A program made the position numbers and the translations under genes. Shown in pieces: positions 1 through 9,068 of a DNA stretch of 64,000 nucleotides. Below the pieces are notes generated by a model. That model was not told the origin of the DNA. It searched no databases and worked only from the letters and a program-made list of their open reading frames with translations. How positions within the stretch are numbered: the first letter of the stretch is position 1; each line of letters begins with the position of its first letter. The DNA comes from Pseudomonas oryzihabitans (GTDB taxonomy: Bacteria; Pseudomonadota; Gammaproteobacteria; Pseudomonadales; Pseudomonadaceae): the NCBI RefSeq assembly GCF_001518815.1, contig NZ_CP013987.1:1405001-1469000 (forward strand), in the 5' to 3' direction.

Positions 1-49
1 GTTCTCCGTGGGGGGTGATGTTCATCTGACCGCAAATGACGGCCAAGAC

Positions 50-1033
50 TCACTCGCGACCCTGCCAGACCTCCGGATTGACCAGGTTGGCCGGGCGCTG
101 ACCGGTGAGGGCGGTTAGCAGATTGTCCACCGCACAGCGAGCCATGGCTTCGCGGGTCTCGTGGGTCGCCGAGCCCAGGTGCGGTGTCGGCACTACATTG
201 GGCAGTTGCAGCAGGGGCGAGTCCGGTGCCACCGGCTCGCGGTCGAAGACGTCCAGCCCGGCGCCGCGGAGTCGGCCTTCCTGCAGGGCGGCGATCAGGG
301 CGGCTTCATCGATCACCGGGCCGCGCGAGACATTGATCAGGATGGCGTGCGCCGGCAGCCGAGCGAGCTCGGCGGCACCCAGCAGGTGGTGAGTCTCGTC
401 GCTCAGGGGCACGGTGACGCAGAGGAAGTCGCAACTCGCCAACAGCTCGGGCAACGGCAGGAAACGCGCAGCATAGCGCTCGTCCACCTCGGGCTTGGCG
501 GCATGGGCGGTGTAGTTGACCTGCATGCCGAAACCCAGGTGGGCGCGGCGGGCGATGGCCTGGCCGATACGGCCCATGCCGACCAAACCCAGGGTCTTGC
601 CGTAGACGTCGCAGCCGAAATGCGCTTCGCCCAGACTGGCCTGCCACTGGCCGGCGCGCACCCAGTCCGCCAGCTCGACGATGCGCCGCGCCGTGGCGAG
701 CAGCAGGGCGAAGGCAGCGTCGGCCACGCTTTCAGTCAGGACATCCGGCGTGTTGCAGAGCAGGATGCCGCGGCGTTGCAGATAGGGCAGGTCATAGCTG
801 TCGAAGCCGACCGAGACGCTGGCGATGGCCTCCAGTCGGGGTGCCAGGTCCAGCAGCTCCGGGGTCAGCTTGAAGCTGGAGCCGAGCAGGCCCTGGGCAT
901 CGGGTAGACGCTCACGCAGCCGGGCTTCGCCGTCCGGCGCCTTGACGTCGACGTATTCCAGATCGAAGGCCTCGCTCAGCCGTGCGGTCAGGGCGGGCGA
1001 CAGGGCCTTGTAGTGGATCACCTTCTTTTTCAT
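50..1033 (-). CDS. kguD: 2-ketogluconate 6-phosphate reductase-type D-2-hydroxyacid dehydrogenase (KguD)
   Basis: 327 aa, the usual length of the D-isomer-specific 2-hydroxyacid dehydrogenase family. The NAD(P)-binding GxGxxG motif lies at residues 152-157, and the family catalytic triad is visible as Arg237 (NVSRG), Glu266 (FDREP) and His285 (TPHLG). In pseudomonads KguD reduces 2-keto-6-phosphogluconate to 6-phosphogluconate, feeding the Entner-Doudoroff pathway in the cytoplasm. It is the last gene of the minus-strand operon kguE-kguK-kguT-kguD, 15 bp after kguT. The assignment rests on fold motifs plus operon context; by sequence alone glyoxylate/hydroxypyruvate reductase would be the alternative. 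Confidence 0.9.
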   Translation of the reverse strand: MKKKVIHYKALSPALTARLSEAFDLEYVDVKAPDGEARLRERLPDAQGLLGSSFKLTPELLDLAPRLEAIASVSVGFDSYDLPYLQRRGILLCNTPDVLTESVADAAFALLLATARRIVELADWVRAGQWQASLGEAHFGCDVYGKTLGLVGMGRIGQAIARRAHLGFGMQVNYTAHAAKPEVDERYAARFLPLPELLASCDFLCVTVPLSDETHHLLGAAELARLPAHAILINVSRGPVIDEAALIAALQEGRLRGAGLDVFDREPVAPDSPLLQLPNVVPTPHLGSATHETREAMARCAVDNLLTALTGQRPANLVNPEVWQGRE

Positions 1034-1048
1034 GGTCAGAGTATCCCT

Positions 1049-2332
1049 CTAGTGACTGGTGGCGGGCTTGAGCGCCGCGGTGCGGTTGACCGGCTCTTGG
1101 CGCAGCAACAGCGTCAGGAACACGGCCACCAGCAGGGCGCCGCCCATGAAGCCGAAGGAGGCCCCGGGACCGCCGGTCACACCATTGAGGTAGCCCACCA
1201 GATAGGAGCCGGCAAAGGACCCCAGGGCGCCCATGCTGTTGATCAGCGCCATGGCGCCGCCGGCGACGTTGCCCGGCAGGATCTCGGGGACGATGGCGAA
1301 GAAGGGGCCGTAGGGGGCGTACATGCAGGCCCCGGCGACCACCAGCAGGGCATAGGACCACCAGAAGTGCTGGGTGCCAAGGGCGAAGGAGCCCAGGAAG
1401 GCCAGGGCGGCGATCAGCAGCGGCGGCCAGACGAACAGCTTGCGATTCTGCATGCGGTCCGAGGCCCAGGACACCCCGAGCATGGCCAGCACGGCAGCCA
1501 GATAGGGCAGGGAGGACAGCCAGCCGGCCTGGACGATGTCTAGGTGGGCGCCCTGGCGCAGGATCGATGGCAGCCAGATGACGAAGCCATAGACGCCGAT
1601 GCTCCAGCAGAAGTACTGCAGCGATAGCAGGATGACCTTAGGCGAGCGGAAGGCTTCGGCGTAGTTCTTGACCGGCTTCATGCCCTGTTGCTCGGCCTTC
1701 AGTGCCTCTTCCAGGCGGGCCTTTTCCTCAGGGGCGAGCCACTTGGCATCCTTGGGCCGCTCGGCGGCCAGGCGCCACCAGATGAAGGCCCAGATCACTG
1801 CCGGCAGGCCTTCGATGATAAACATCCAGCGCCAGTCCAGGGCATGGATCAGGTAGCCCGAGACCACCGACATCCAGAGAATGGTCACCGGGTTGCCGAG
1901 GATCAGGAAGGTATTGGCCCGCGAGCGCTCACGCTTGGTGAACCAGTGGCAGAGATAGACCAGCATCGCCGGCATCACCGCCGCTTCGACGACGCCGAGC
2001 AGGAAGCGGATGGCGATGAGCAGGGTGACGTTGGGCACCATGCCCGTCAGGGTAGCGAGGCCGCCCCAGGCGATCAGGCTCCAGAAGATCAGCCGCTTGA
2101 CGCTGCGCTTTTCGGCATAGATGGCGCCGGGCACCTGGAAGAAGAAATAGCCGAGAAAGAACAAGGCGCCGAGCAGGGAGGACATCGCCGGGGTGATGCC
2201 CAGGTCGTCGGCCATGCCCGAGGCGGCGGCGAAACCGTAGTTGGCCCGGTCGAGGTAGGCCAGGCTGTAGGTGATGAAGACCACTGGCATCAGATACCAC
2301 CAGCGGCGTGGAGCGAGAGAAGAGGCGTTCAT
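1049..2332 (-). CDS. kguT: 2-ketogluconate transporter, MFS (KguT)
   Basis: 427 aa major facilitator of the anion:cation symporter (D-galactonate/phthalate-like) type with about twelve hydrophobic segments. The TM1 region (YLMPVVFITYSLAYLDRANYG, shown here only as context, begins near residue 12) has the family Asp-Arg pair after TM1. I chose the start Met-Asn-Ala-Ser at 2332: the frame stays open for 115 codons upstream, but that part overlaps kguK and has no membrane character. It lies between kguK and kguD, so import of 2-ketogluconate across the inner membrane is the expected role. Confidence 0.9.
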   Translation of the reverse strand: MNASSLAPRRWWYLMPVVFITYSLAYLDRANYGFAAASGMADDLGITPAMSSLLGALFFLGYFFFQVPGAIYAEKRSVKRLIFWSLIAWGGLATLTGMVPNVTLLIAIRFLLGVVEAAVMPAMLVYLCHWFTKRERSRANTFLILGNPVTILWMSVVSGYLIHALDWRWMFIIEGLPAVIWAFIWWRLAAERPKDAKWLAPEEKARLEEALKAEQQGMKPVKNYAEAFRSPKVILLSLQYFCWSIGVYGFVIWLPSILRQGAHLDIVQAGWLSSLPYLAAVLAMLGVSWASDRMQNRKLFVWPPLLIAALAFLGSFALGTQHFWWSYALLVVAGACMYAPYGPFFAIVPEILPGNVAGGAMALINSMGALGSFAGSYLVGYLNGVTGGPGASFGFMGGALLVAVFLTLLLRQEPVNRTAALKPATSH

Positions 2333-2369
2333 GAGGTCACCTGCTTGATTGTTCTTGTAGGGGTGAAGA

Positions 2370-3299
2370 TCAGGGTAGTTCGTGACGGTGGGGGAGGCCT
2401 TCCATGTCGCCGACGACCTGTACGGCGCGCGCGCCGATCCAGTTGCCACGGGCGACAGCGGCAGCGACGTCGAGGCCGTCGAGCAGGCCGCTGACGAAGC
2501 CGGTAGCGAAGCCATCGCCGGCGCCGACGGTGTCGACCACCTCGGCCACGGCGACGCCGGGTACCTCACCCTCGGCCTCGGGGGTGCGCCAGTAGCCCCC
2601 CTCGGGGCCGAGCTTGATGGCCACGGCCTTGGCTCCGCGGTCGAGGTAGAAGGCAGCGATGTCCGCCGGGGTGTCATAGCCGGTCAGTAGGCGGCCCTCG
2701 GCCAGCCCGGGCAGCACCCAGTCGGCCAGGGCTGCGAGTCCGTTGAGTTCGCGGCGCATCTGCGCCTCGCTGTCCCATAACGAAGGCCGCAGATTGGGAT
2801 CGAAGGAGATGCTGCGTCCGGCACCCCGCATGGCTTCCAGCAGATGGCGGCTGAAAGCGCAGACGCTGGGCGACAGTGCCGGGGGAATGCCGGTGGCGTG
2901 CAGATGGCGCGCCCGCAGCAGGCTGGGGTCGAAATCTTCCTCGATGTTGAGGTGACTGGCCGCCGAGCCACGGCGGAAGTACTCGACGACCGGGTCGCTA
3001 CCATCGGAAACGCGGGATTTGAGCTGGAAACCGGTGGGATGCTGCGGGTCGACCTTCAGGCGGCTGCAGTCCAGGCCCTCGGCTTCGAGGCTGGCGCGCA
3101 CGAAGCGGCCGAAGGAGTCGTCACCGACTCGCGACAGCCAGGCGACCTTGAAGCCCAGGCGGCTCAGGCCGATCGCCACGTTGTTGTCGGCGCCGGCAAT
3201 ACGTTTGCCGAACTGGCCGACCGTGGCGAGCTCGCCAGGGGTCTCGGCGACGAACATGGTCATGGTTTCGCCAAAGGCGAGGATATCGAAGTCAGCCAT
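2370..3299 (-). CDS. kguK: 2-ketogluconate kinase, PfkB family (KguK)
   Basis: 309 aa PfkB/ribokinase-fold sugar kinase. The N-terminal signature FGET is near residue 9 and the C-terminal ATP/anion-hole motif DTVGAGD is at residues 256-262, Asp262 being the predicted catalytic base. Related enzymes are 2-keto-3-deoxygluconate kinases; the kgu operon context favours 2-ketogluconate, giving 2-keto-6-phosphogluconate. Its start overlaps the 3' end of kguE by 8 bp, which suggests translational coupling. Confidence 0.9.
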   Translation of the reverse strand: MADFDILAFGETMTMFVAETPGELATVGQFGKRIAGADNNVAIGLSRLGFKVAWLSRVGDDSFGRFVRASLEAEGLDCSRLKVDPQHPTGFQLKSRVSDGSDPVVEYFRRGSAASHLNIEEDFDPSLLRARHLHATGIPPALSPSVCAFSRHLLEAMRGAGRSISFDPNLRPSLWDSEAQMRRELNGLAALADWVLPGLAEGRLLTGYDTPADIAAFYLDRGAKAVAIKLGPEGGYWRTPEAEGEVPGVAVAEVVDTVGAGDGFATGFVSGLLDGLDVAAAVARGNWIGARAVQVVGDMEGLPHRHELP

Positions 3300-4071
3300 G
3301 CTGGCGCTCCTGCTGCTGGCTATCGAAGGTGCGCAGGGCCGCTACCTGGCGGCGGGTCTCGGCCAGCAGGTCGGCCCCCATGAGGGGAAACTCGATGGCG
3401 CGCCGCAGGCCGGCGGGGAAGTGGACCATCAGGCTCTGCCAGGCCAGCAGATCGGCCGCTTCCGGAGGCACGGCGTGCAGGCCGCCGGCACGTCGGCGCA
3501 CCGCCTTGCAGTGCAGGTAGCGGACGTCCCGTCCGAGTAGCCGTGCAGCCTGGAGGGGATCTTCGTCCTGCCAGCGCCAGTTGCCGACATCGAAGGTCAG
3601 CCCGACCGGCAGGCCCTTGGCACGGGCGGCCTGGATGAAGGCGCGCAGCGGCTCGACCCGTCCTCCCTGGGCGGTCTGGTCGTTTTCCACCAGCAACTGC
3701 GGACCGTCGCCAGCCAGCTGTTCGGCCAGGGACTGCAGGTCGGCCGCGGTGCGATAGTGACCGAGGGACACCTTGAGGGTATCGGCGCCCAACTGACGCG
3801 CTTCGGCGAGTGCCGTGGGCAGGCGCGGCGACAGGGCCGCTCCGGCTTCGGGCCAGAGCTCCAGGGGAACGGAGTAGACGCAGCCCAGGCCGGCGGCCTT
3901 GATGGCCACGCCCAGGGCGGTGAAATCGGGGGCATCGGTGAACAGCTCGGCGCGGATTTCCACATAGCTGGCCCCCGCGGCGGCGATCAGGTCGAGCCAG
4001 GCAGCCTGACCCTGGGTACGGACCCCGTCGGCGCCAAAGGCCGAGGTGGTGATGGCGATCTCCGGTGGCAT
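3292..4071 (-). CDS. kguE: KguE, xylose isomerase-like TIM-barrel protein
   Basis: 259 aa, AP-endonuclease-2/xylose isomerase-like TIM-barrel family. The metal-ligand pattern of that family is visible (VENDQT near residue 131, and LTFDVGN near 158). KguE is the first gene of the 2-ketogluconate operon in pseudomonads; its reaction is not well defined, a sugar-acid epimerase/isomerase being the usual guess. A PtxS palindrome lies 12 bp upstream of its start codon, so this is the promoter-proximal, PtxS-controlled gene. Confidence 0.88.
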   Translation of the reverse strand: MPPEIAITTSAFGADGVRTQGQAAWLDLIAAAGASYVEIRAELFTDAPDFTALGVAIKAAGLGCVYSVPLELWPEAGAALSPRLPTALAEARQLGADTLKVSLGHYRTAADLQSLAEQLAGDGPQLLVENDQTAQGGRVEPLRAFIQAARAKGLPVGLTFDVGNWRWQDEDPLQAARLLGRDVRYLHCKAVRRRAGGLHAVPPEAADLLAWQSLMVHFPAGLRRAIEFPLMGADLLAETRRQVAALRTFDSQQQERQHG

Positions 4072-4082
4072 TGTTATTCTCC

Positions 4083-4096
4083 TGAAACCGGTTTCA
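4083..4096. promoter_or_regulatory. PtxS operator upstream of kguE
   Basis: The perfect 14-bp palindrome TGAAACCGGTTTCA sits 12 bp upstream of the kguE start. It is the established PtxS recognition sequence; PtxS represses the kgu genes until it binds 2-ketogluconate. The identical sequence recurs at 5198-5211. Confidence 0.92.
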
Positions 4097-4128
4097 ACAA
4101 ATGACGGATAAAAATGCGAAAGGTGCCC

Positions 4129-5166
4129 TCAGGCCCGGGCGCGAGTCGACTGGCGTACGCACAACTCCGCGCCGAAGGTCTGCTGGAATGGCGCGCTGCG
4201 GTCACCGTCGATGCGTCGCTGCAGGCGCTCGAAGGCGGCTACGCCCAGGGCATGGGTAGGCTGGGCCAGGGCGCTGATGCCACCACCAACCAGGGGAAAC
4301 CAATCCAGATCATCCAGAGCCAGCAGGCCAAGGCGCTCGAACAGGGGCTCACCCAGGGCCTGCAGGGCCAGGGTCGTCGCCAGGGTCGCCACGCCATTGG
4401 CGGTGAGCAGGGCCTTGGGGCCGGGGCCGGGGCTGGCGAGGAAGGCGGCCAGGGCGGTTTGCAGCGCCAGGGCGTTGTCGGCCTCGCCACAGTGTCCGCC
4501 ACGACAGTCAGGGTGCTCGGCCAGGGCCGCGTCGAAGGCGCCCAGGCGCTGGAGGCGCGAGCTGGTCCCGTCCAGGGGCTCGCTCACCAGCAGCAGGTCG
4601 CGATAGCCCTGCTCGCGCAGGTGCGCCACCCCTAGCTCGATGGCCTGGTGGTTGTCGAGGCCGACCAGATCGGCCTCGACGCCCGGCAACTCGCGGTCCA
4701 GCAGCACCAGTGGCAGACGGCTGCCCAGGTGCTGCAGGTCGGCGGCATGTTGGCCGAAGGTGTTCACGATCAGGCCTTCGATGCTGTAGGACTGCAACGC
4801 CGCCAGTTGCTGGCGCTCCTGCCGGGCATCCTGGTCGGTATTGCAGATCAGCAGCGAATAGCCCTGCTGGCGGCAGGCCGTCTCGACGCCGTGCATCACG
4901 GCGGTGGAGTAGGGATTGAGCAGGTCGGCCACCAGCATGCCGATCAGTCGGCTACGTCCGCGCTTGAGACCGCGGGCCATCTGGTTGGGCTGGAAGTCGA
5001 GGGCGACCACGGCCTGCTCGATGCGGGCGGCGAGGGAATCTGACAGCAGGCGACGATCACCGCTGATATAGCGTGACACGCTGGCCTTGGATACGCCGGC
5101 AGCGGTGGCCACTTCGGCGATGGTCGCGCGGGTGGCGCGCGGACCGGGGAGATACATATCGTTCAT
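4129..5166 (-). CDS. ptxS: PtxS, LacI-family repressor of 2-ketogluconate metabolism
   Basis: 345 aa LacI/GalR-family regulator. The helix-turn-helix lies around residues 14-36 (TIAEVATAAGVSKASVSRYI), followed by the hinge helix and a periplasmic-binding-protein-like effector domain to the C-terminus. In P. putida and P. aeruginosa PtxS binds 2-ketogluconate and represses kgu and its own gene. It lies 57 bp upstream of kguE on the same strand, and both the kguE and ptxS upstream regions carry the same operator, which fits autoregulation with a separate kgu promoter. Confidence 0.93.
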   Translation of the reverse strand: MNDMYLPGPRATRATIAEVATAAGVSKASVSRYISGDRRLLSDSLAARIEQAVVALDFQPNQMARGLKRGRSRLIGMLVADLLNPYSTAVMHGVETACRQQGYSLLICNTDQDARQERQQLAALQSYSIEGLIVNTFGQHAADLQHLGSRLPLVLLDRELPGVEADLVGLDNHQAIELGVAHLREQGYRDLLLVSEPLDGTSSRLQRLGAFDAALAEHPDCRGGHCGEADNALALQTALAAFLASPGPGPKALLTANGVATLATTLALQALGEPLFERLGLLALDDLDWFPLVGGGISALAQPTHALGVAAFERLQRRIDGDRSAPFQQTFGAELCVRQSTRARA

Positions 5167-5197
5167 GGCGTACCGCTGTTAGGATTTTGTAGGTGCC

Positions 5198-5211
5198 TGA
5201 AACCGGTTTCA
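5198..5211. promoter_or_regulatory. PtxS operator upstream of ptxS
   Basis: A second copy of TGAAACCGGTTTCA lies 31 bp upstream of the ptxS start codon. It is identical to the copy before kguE, supporting autorepression by PtxS. Confidence 0.92.
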
Positions 5212-5331
5212 GTAAATCTTTTCTCACGCGGGCCGGCAAGCCGGTCTAAGGTGCAGGCCGACCAGTGGTCGCCGTAGGCAGTCGCTTGCCGCGGTCACCT
5301 TTTATGTTCTCTTTTGCACAGGAAGGTCTCG

Positions 5332-5832
5332 ATGGACTCCCTCGACAGTCTCGCCCAACAACTGGGTGACGCCCTGCAGGCGGCCGGCGCCCAGGTCACC
5401 ACTGCCGAATCCTGCACCGGTGGCGGCATCGCCGAGGCGATCACCCGCGTCGCCGGCAGCTCGGCCTGGTTCGAGGCCGGCTTCGTCACCTACTCCAACC
5501 GCCAGAAGACCCTGCAACTGGACGTGCCCGAGGCGCTGTTTGAGCAGGTCGGCGCGGTCAGTGAGGAGGTGGTGGCGGCCATGGTCCATGGCGCCCAGCG
5601 GCGCGCCGAGGCGCGCTTCGCCGTGGCGGTGAGCGGCATCGCCGGGCCGGGTGGCGCGGTGCCCGGCAAGCCGGTCGGAACGGTCTGGCTGGCCTGGTTG
5701 GATGGGGAAAAACTGCGCACCGAACGTCAGGTCTTTGCCGGCGATCGCGCTGCCGTGCGTCAGCAGACCCAGGTCCGCGCGCTGCAGGTTTTACTGGCGT
5801 TATTGGCCGAGGAAAAAGCCCCTCAGGTGTAG
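5332..5832 (+). CDS. pncC: nicotinamide-nucleotide amidohydrolase PncC (CinA C-terminal family)
   Basis: 166 aa, consisting only of the CinA C-terminal domain, the size of stand-alone PncC enzymes. The conserved TAESCTGG motif is near residue 22 and the VSGIAGPGG motif near residue 102. PncC deamidates nicotinamide mononucleotide to nicotinate mononucleotide in NAD recycling. I chose ATG 5332, preceded by AGGAAGG with good spacing, over an in-frame TTG at 5314. It lies directly upstream of recA, as is usual in Pseudomonas, where the gene is often labelled cinA. Confidence 0.92.
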   Translation: MDSLDSLAQQLGDALQAAGAQVTTAESCTGGGIAEAITRVAGSSAWFEAGFVTYSNRQKTLQLDVPEALFEQVGAVSEEVVAAMVHGAQRRAEARFAVAVSGIAGPGGAVPGKPVGTVWLAWLDGEKLRTERQVFAGDRAAVRQQTQVRALQVLLALLAEEKAPQV

Positions 5833-5859
5833 CAACCGAGAGGCGACTATGGTTTAATA

Positions 5860-5875
5860 CTGTTCACTTATACAG
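5860..5875. promoter_or_regulatory. LexA (SOS) box upstream of recA
   Basis: CTGTTCACTTATACAG matches the CTGT-N8-ACAG gammaproteobacterial SOS box and lies 43 bp upstream of the recA start codon. It implies LexA repression relieved by RecA filaments on single-stranded DNA. Confidence 0.9.
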
Positions 5876-5918
5876 GTATCCACGGCCGTCTGGCCCTTCT
5901 TTCTCCGAGAGGAATCTA

Positions 5919-6962
5919 ATGGACGACAACAAAAAGCGCGCCCTGGCCGCGGCCTTGGGACAAATTGAAAAGCAATTCGGCAAGGGCACCGTGATGCGCA
6001 TGGGCGATCACGAGCGTCAGGCCATTCCGGCGATTTCCACCGGCTCCCTGGGGCTGGACATCGCCCTTGGCATCGGTGGTCTGCCCAAGGGCCGGATCGT
6101 CGAGATCTACGGTCCCGAATCCTCGGGTAAGACCACGCTGACCCTGTCGGTCATCGCTCAGGCCCAGAAGCAGGGTGCCACCTGCGCCTTCGTCGACGCC
6201 GAACACGCGCTGGATCCGGATTACGCCGGCAAGCTGGGTGTCAACGTCGACGACCTGCTGGTGTCCCAGCCGGACACCGGTGAGCAGGCGCTGGAAATCA
6301 CCGACATGCTGGTGCGCTCCAACGCGGTCGACGTGATCATCGTCGACTCGGTGGCGGCCCTAGTGCCCAAGGCCGAGATCGAAGGCGAGATGGGTGACAT
6401 GCACGTGGGTCTGCAGGCACGTCTGATGTCTCAGGCGCTGCGCAAGATCACCGGTAACATCAAGAACGCCAATTGCCTGGTCATCTTCATCAACCAGATC
6501 CGCATGAAGATCGGCGTGATGTTCGGCAACCCCGAAACCACCACTGGCGGCAATGCCCTGAAGTTCTACTCGTCGGTCCGTCTGGACATCCGCCGGATCG
6601 GCGCGGTGAAGGAAGGCGACGAGGTGATCGGTAGCGAAACCCGCGTCAAGGTGGTCAAGAACAAGGTGGCCCCGCCGTTCCGCCAGGCCGAGTTCCAGAT
6701 CCTCTACGGCAAGGGTATCTACCTGAACGGCGAGATCATCGACCTGGGTGTGCAGTTGGGTCTGATCGAGAAGTCGGGCGCCTGGTACAGCTACCAGGGC
6801 AGCAAGATCGGCCAGGGCAAGGGCAACGCCGCCAAGTTCCTGGAAGACAATCCCGAGATCAAGGGCGCCGTGGACAAGGCGATCCGCGAGAAGCTGCTGA
6901 GCCAGCCGACCAATCAGAAGGCCGAAGTGGCTGCTGAAGAAGACGCTGACATCGATCTGTGA
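5919..6962 (+). CDS. recA: recombinase RecA
   Basis: 347 aa, standard RecA length. The Walker A motif GPESSGKTT is at residues 65-73 and Walker B is in [12 protein letters not shown]; the L2 DNA-binding region ([14 protein letters not shown]) is intact. RecA forms ATP-dependent nucleoprotein filaments for strand exchange and stimulates LexA self-cleavage. The C-terminus ends in the acidic tail EEDADIDL. A purine-rich GAGAGG lies before the ATG. A LexA box lies upstream, and a terminator separates recA from recX. Confidence 0.99.
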   Translation: MDDNKKRALAAALGQIEKQFGKGTVMRMGDHERQAIPAISTGSLGLDIALGIGGLPKGRIVEIYGPESSGKTTLTLSVIAQAQKQGATCAFVDAEHALDPDYAGKLGVNVDDLLVSQPDTGEQALEITDMLVRSNAVDVIIVDSVAALVPKAEIEGEMGDMHVGLQARLMSQALRKITGNIKNANCLVIFINQIRMKIGVMFGNPETTTGGNALKFYSSVRLDIRRIGAVKEGDEVIGSETRVKVVKNKVAPPFRQAEFQILYGKGIYLNGEIIDLGVQLGLIEKSGAWYSYQGSKIGQGKGNAAKFLEDNPEIKGAVDKAIREKLLSQPTNQKAEVAAEEDADIDL

Positions 6963-6984
6963 TCAGGTACCACGTTTGAAACGA

Positions 6985-7008
6985 CCCCCGCCACGTGCGG
7001 GGGTTTTT
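6985..7008 (+). terminator. rho-independent terminator between recA and recX
   Basis: A 7-bp G+C stem (CCCCCGC/GCGGGGG, 6985-6991 and 6997-7003) with a 5-nt loop is followed by TTTTT. It sits 22 bp after the recA stop, so recX would be expressed only by read-through or weakly, which suits the low RecX:RecA ratio known elsewhere. Confidence 0.88.
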
Positions 7009-7026
7009 GCATAGGGGAGATTACTC

Positions 7027-7479
7027 GTGGGCAATCCGCTGGACACCACCGCTGCCATCCGCTTCGCGGCCATGGACCTGCTGGCACGCCGCGAGCATGG
7101 CCGCGAAGAGCTATCGCGCAAGCTGCGTCGACGCGGAGCCGAGGAAAGTCTGCTCGGTCCGGTACTGGATCGGCTGGCCGAGGACGGTCTGCTCAATGAG
7201 AGCCGCTATCTGGACAGCTATATCGCCAGCCGTGCTCGCGCCGGCTATGGCCCCATGCGCATTCGCGAAGAGCTAGGGCAACGCGGCTTGAAACGGGATC
7301 AGGTGGAAGCCGCGCTGCGCGAGGCGGACGTGGACTGGCAGGCGCAACTGGAAGACGTCTGGCGCAGGAAATTTGGTACGCCCCCCGCCGATGCCAAGGA
7401 GCGCGCCAAGCAGGGCCGCTTTCTGGCCTACCGTGGTTACGCCATGGATGGGATCAACCGGGTGTTGAGCCGGCGGTAG
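7027..7479 (+). CDS. recX: regulatory protein RecX
   Basis: 150 aa, within the RecX family range, with three tandem three-helix repeats (for example [19 protein letters not shown] near residue 14). RecX binds RecA filaments and limits their extension. It starts with GTG at 7027, shortly after the recA terminator and a GGGGAGA ribosome-binding site. Confidence 0.95.
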   Translation: MGNPLDTTAAIRFAAMDLLARREHGREELSRKLRRRGAEESLLGPVLDRLAEDGLLNESRYLDSYIASRARAGYGPMRIREELGQRGLKRDQVEAALREADVDWQAQLEDVWRRKFGTPPADAKERAKQGRFLAYRGYAMDGINRVLSRR

Positions 7480-7976
7480 TGGGTTGTGGCCAGTGCTGTT
7501 GGGCTTCGCTACGCTCAGCGCCAGCCTGCAGGTCCATTCTGCCCCCCGGTGAGCGGCTGATTGCGGAAAACGGCTAACCCTCTCTTACTCAGGGAGAGGG
7601 TTGGGGTGAGGGCGCGCTTCGCGGTCATGCCCGAGGGGAAAAGGATTCGCCATTCCCGTGCGCTTGCCAGGAAACGCGTCGAGTTCAGAGCCATCGCGGC
7701 CATGGGCCGCTCCTACAGACCCTGATTTGACTGTAGGAGCGGCCCATGGCCGCGATAGCAGCGATCAACTTCGGTCGCGCAGGTTCGCGGTGGGCACATT
7801 GCAGACCATCTCGGCTCTGGTACCAGGGAACGTTGGGCTTCGCTGTACTCAGCGCCAACCTGCGGGCTGGTGACGTAGGTTGGGTTGAGACGGCCTTATC
7901 GTCGAAGCCCAACATTCAGTCGGAGGCCTGGGTTCGTTGGGCTTCGCTGTGCTCAGCGCCAACCTACATCTTCACC
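7480..7976. repeat. extragenic repeat patch between recX and the LOG-family gene
   Basis: This 497-bp convergent intergenic region has no credible gene. It holds a GTTGGGCTTCGC...CAGCGCCAACCTGC element near 7498, a CCCTCTC...GGGAGAGGG element near 7579, a perfect 26-bp inverted repeat at 7693-7756, and three more members of the GTTGGGCT/GCCCAAC family near 7831, 7877 and 7937. The same modules recur elsewhere in the window at 25521-25610, 26370-26673, 56386-56740 and 61978-62620. Confidence 0.85.
7693..7756. repeat. perfect 26-bp inverted repeat (REP/BIME-like)
   Basis: The arms at 7693-7718 and 7731-7756 are exact reverse complements (26 bp each) around a 12-nt spacer. Each arm contains GTAGGAGCGGCCCATGGCCG, a motif typical of Pseudomonas REP elements, and two inverted REPs form a BIME-like unit. 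It could fold in RNA as a strong hairpin between the convergent genes. Confidence 0.88.
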
Positions 7977-9053
7977 TCAGGCCACCCAATGCTCCGGCCG
8001 ATTGAGCTCGTCCACCAGTTCACGCAGGCGGCCGTAGTGGCGGCCGTGGAAGTCGAAGGTGAGGCGCGTCAGGTGGGAGAATTCCGCCTCGTCGGCCTCG
8101 CCTTCACCCGGCGACAGCTGGGTGAAGCCCGGGGTGCGGCACAGATCACCGAAGTCGGCGGCCAGGCGTTGCAGGCAGGCGGGGGTCACGGGGTGCTTGA
8201 GGCGGATATGGAGATGGCCGTCGCGTCGGCGCGTGGAATGATAGTTGCCGTAGAAGTGCTCGATCTCAGCGGCGGCCGCCTCGGGCGAGCGCACCAGGCG
8301 CACCAGCTTGAGATCGGCGGGCAGGATGTAGCCTTCCTCCAGCAGATTGCGCTCCAGATAGGCCAGGGCGTCGTCCCAGAAGTGGCCGTCGGGCGTATCC
8401 AGCAACACCAGCGGCACCAGCGGGCTCTTGCCGGTCTGGATCAGGGTGAGTACCTCGAAGGTCTCGTCCAGGGTGCCGAAGCCTCCGGGGCAGAGCACCA
8501 GCGCGTCCGCCTCTTTGAGGAAGAACAGCTTGCGCACATAGAAGAAGTGGAAGGACAGCAGGTGATCCGTGCCTTCGATGGTTGGATTGGCACGTTGCTC
8601 GAAGGGCAGGGTGATGTTGAAACCCAGGCTGGCTTCAGGGCCGGCGCCCTCGTGGGCCGCACCCATGATGCCGGCGCCGCCGCCGGTGATGACCATCATG
8701 TCGCGACGGGCCAGGGCGCTGCCCAATTCGCGAGCGAGGGCGTAGAGGCCGTGATCGATCCGGGTCCGCGCTGAGCCGAACACCGTGACCTTACGCCGCC
8801 GGCGAAAGCGCTCCAGGGTGCGGAAGGCCTGCTCCAACTCCTTCAGCGTCTGCAGCATGATCTTGGCGTCCCAGCGTGCCGGGTTGGTTTGCGCCATGCG
8901 CACCACCGTCACCAGCATCTCGCGGTACAAACCCAGATTCGGGCTGCCGCCGGGCAGGGCATGCTCCAGCAGTTCGTCGATACGCTGACCGAGATCGGCG
9001 GCGCTGGGCTCCACGTGACGCGCCAGGTAGCTGTCGTCGCTGTCCTCGGTCAT
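7977..9053 (-). CDS. LOG-family (lysine decarboxylase-like) nucleotide-binding protein
   Basis: 358 aa with the LOG/TIGR00730 Rossmann core. GGGAGIM is at residues 124-130 and the diagnostic PGGFGTLDE motif at 189-197. Proteins with this motif are ribosyl-monophosphate hydrolases (cytokinin-activating LOG, PpnN) rather than lysine decarboxylases. It is longer than the roughly 190-aa plant-type LOG: there are about 85 residues before the core and about 110 after it, so a substrate different from plant LOG is possible. The substrate cannot be read from the sequence. Its 5' end is followed upstream by the PA3611-like gene on the same strand. Confidence 0.85.
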   Translation of the reverse strand: MTEDSDDSYLARHVEPSAADLGQRIDELLEHALPGGSPNLGLYREMLVTVVRMAQTNPARWDAKIMLQTLKELEQAFRTLERFRRRRKVTVFGSARTRIDHGLYALARELGSALARRDMMVITGGGAGIMGAAHEGAGPEASLGFNITLPFEQRANPTIEGTDHLLSFHFFYVRKLFFLKEADALVLCPGGFGTLDETFEVLTLIQTGKSPLVPLVLLDTPDGHFWDDALAYLERNLLEEGYILPADLKLVRLVRSPEAAAAEIEHFYGNYHSTRRRDGHLHIRLKHPVTPACLQRLAADFGDLCRTPGFTQLSPGEGEADEAEFSHLTRLTFDFHGRHYGRLRELVDELNRPEHWVA

Positions 9054-9068
9054 GCTGCGACCCTCCGC

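Noticed and set aside
2333-2677. N-terminal extension of kguT
   Set aside because: It overlaps the kguK gene and codes for a Ser/Pro/Arg-rich stretch with no membrane segments.
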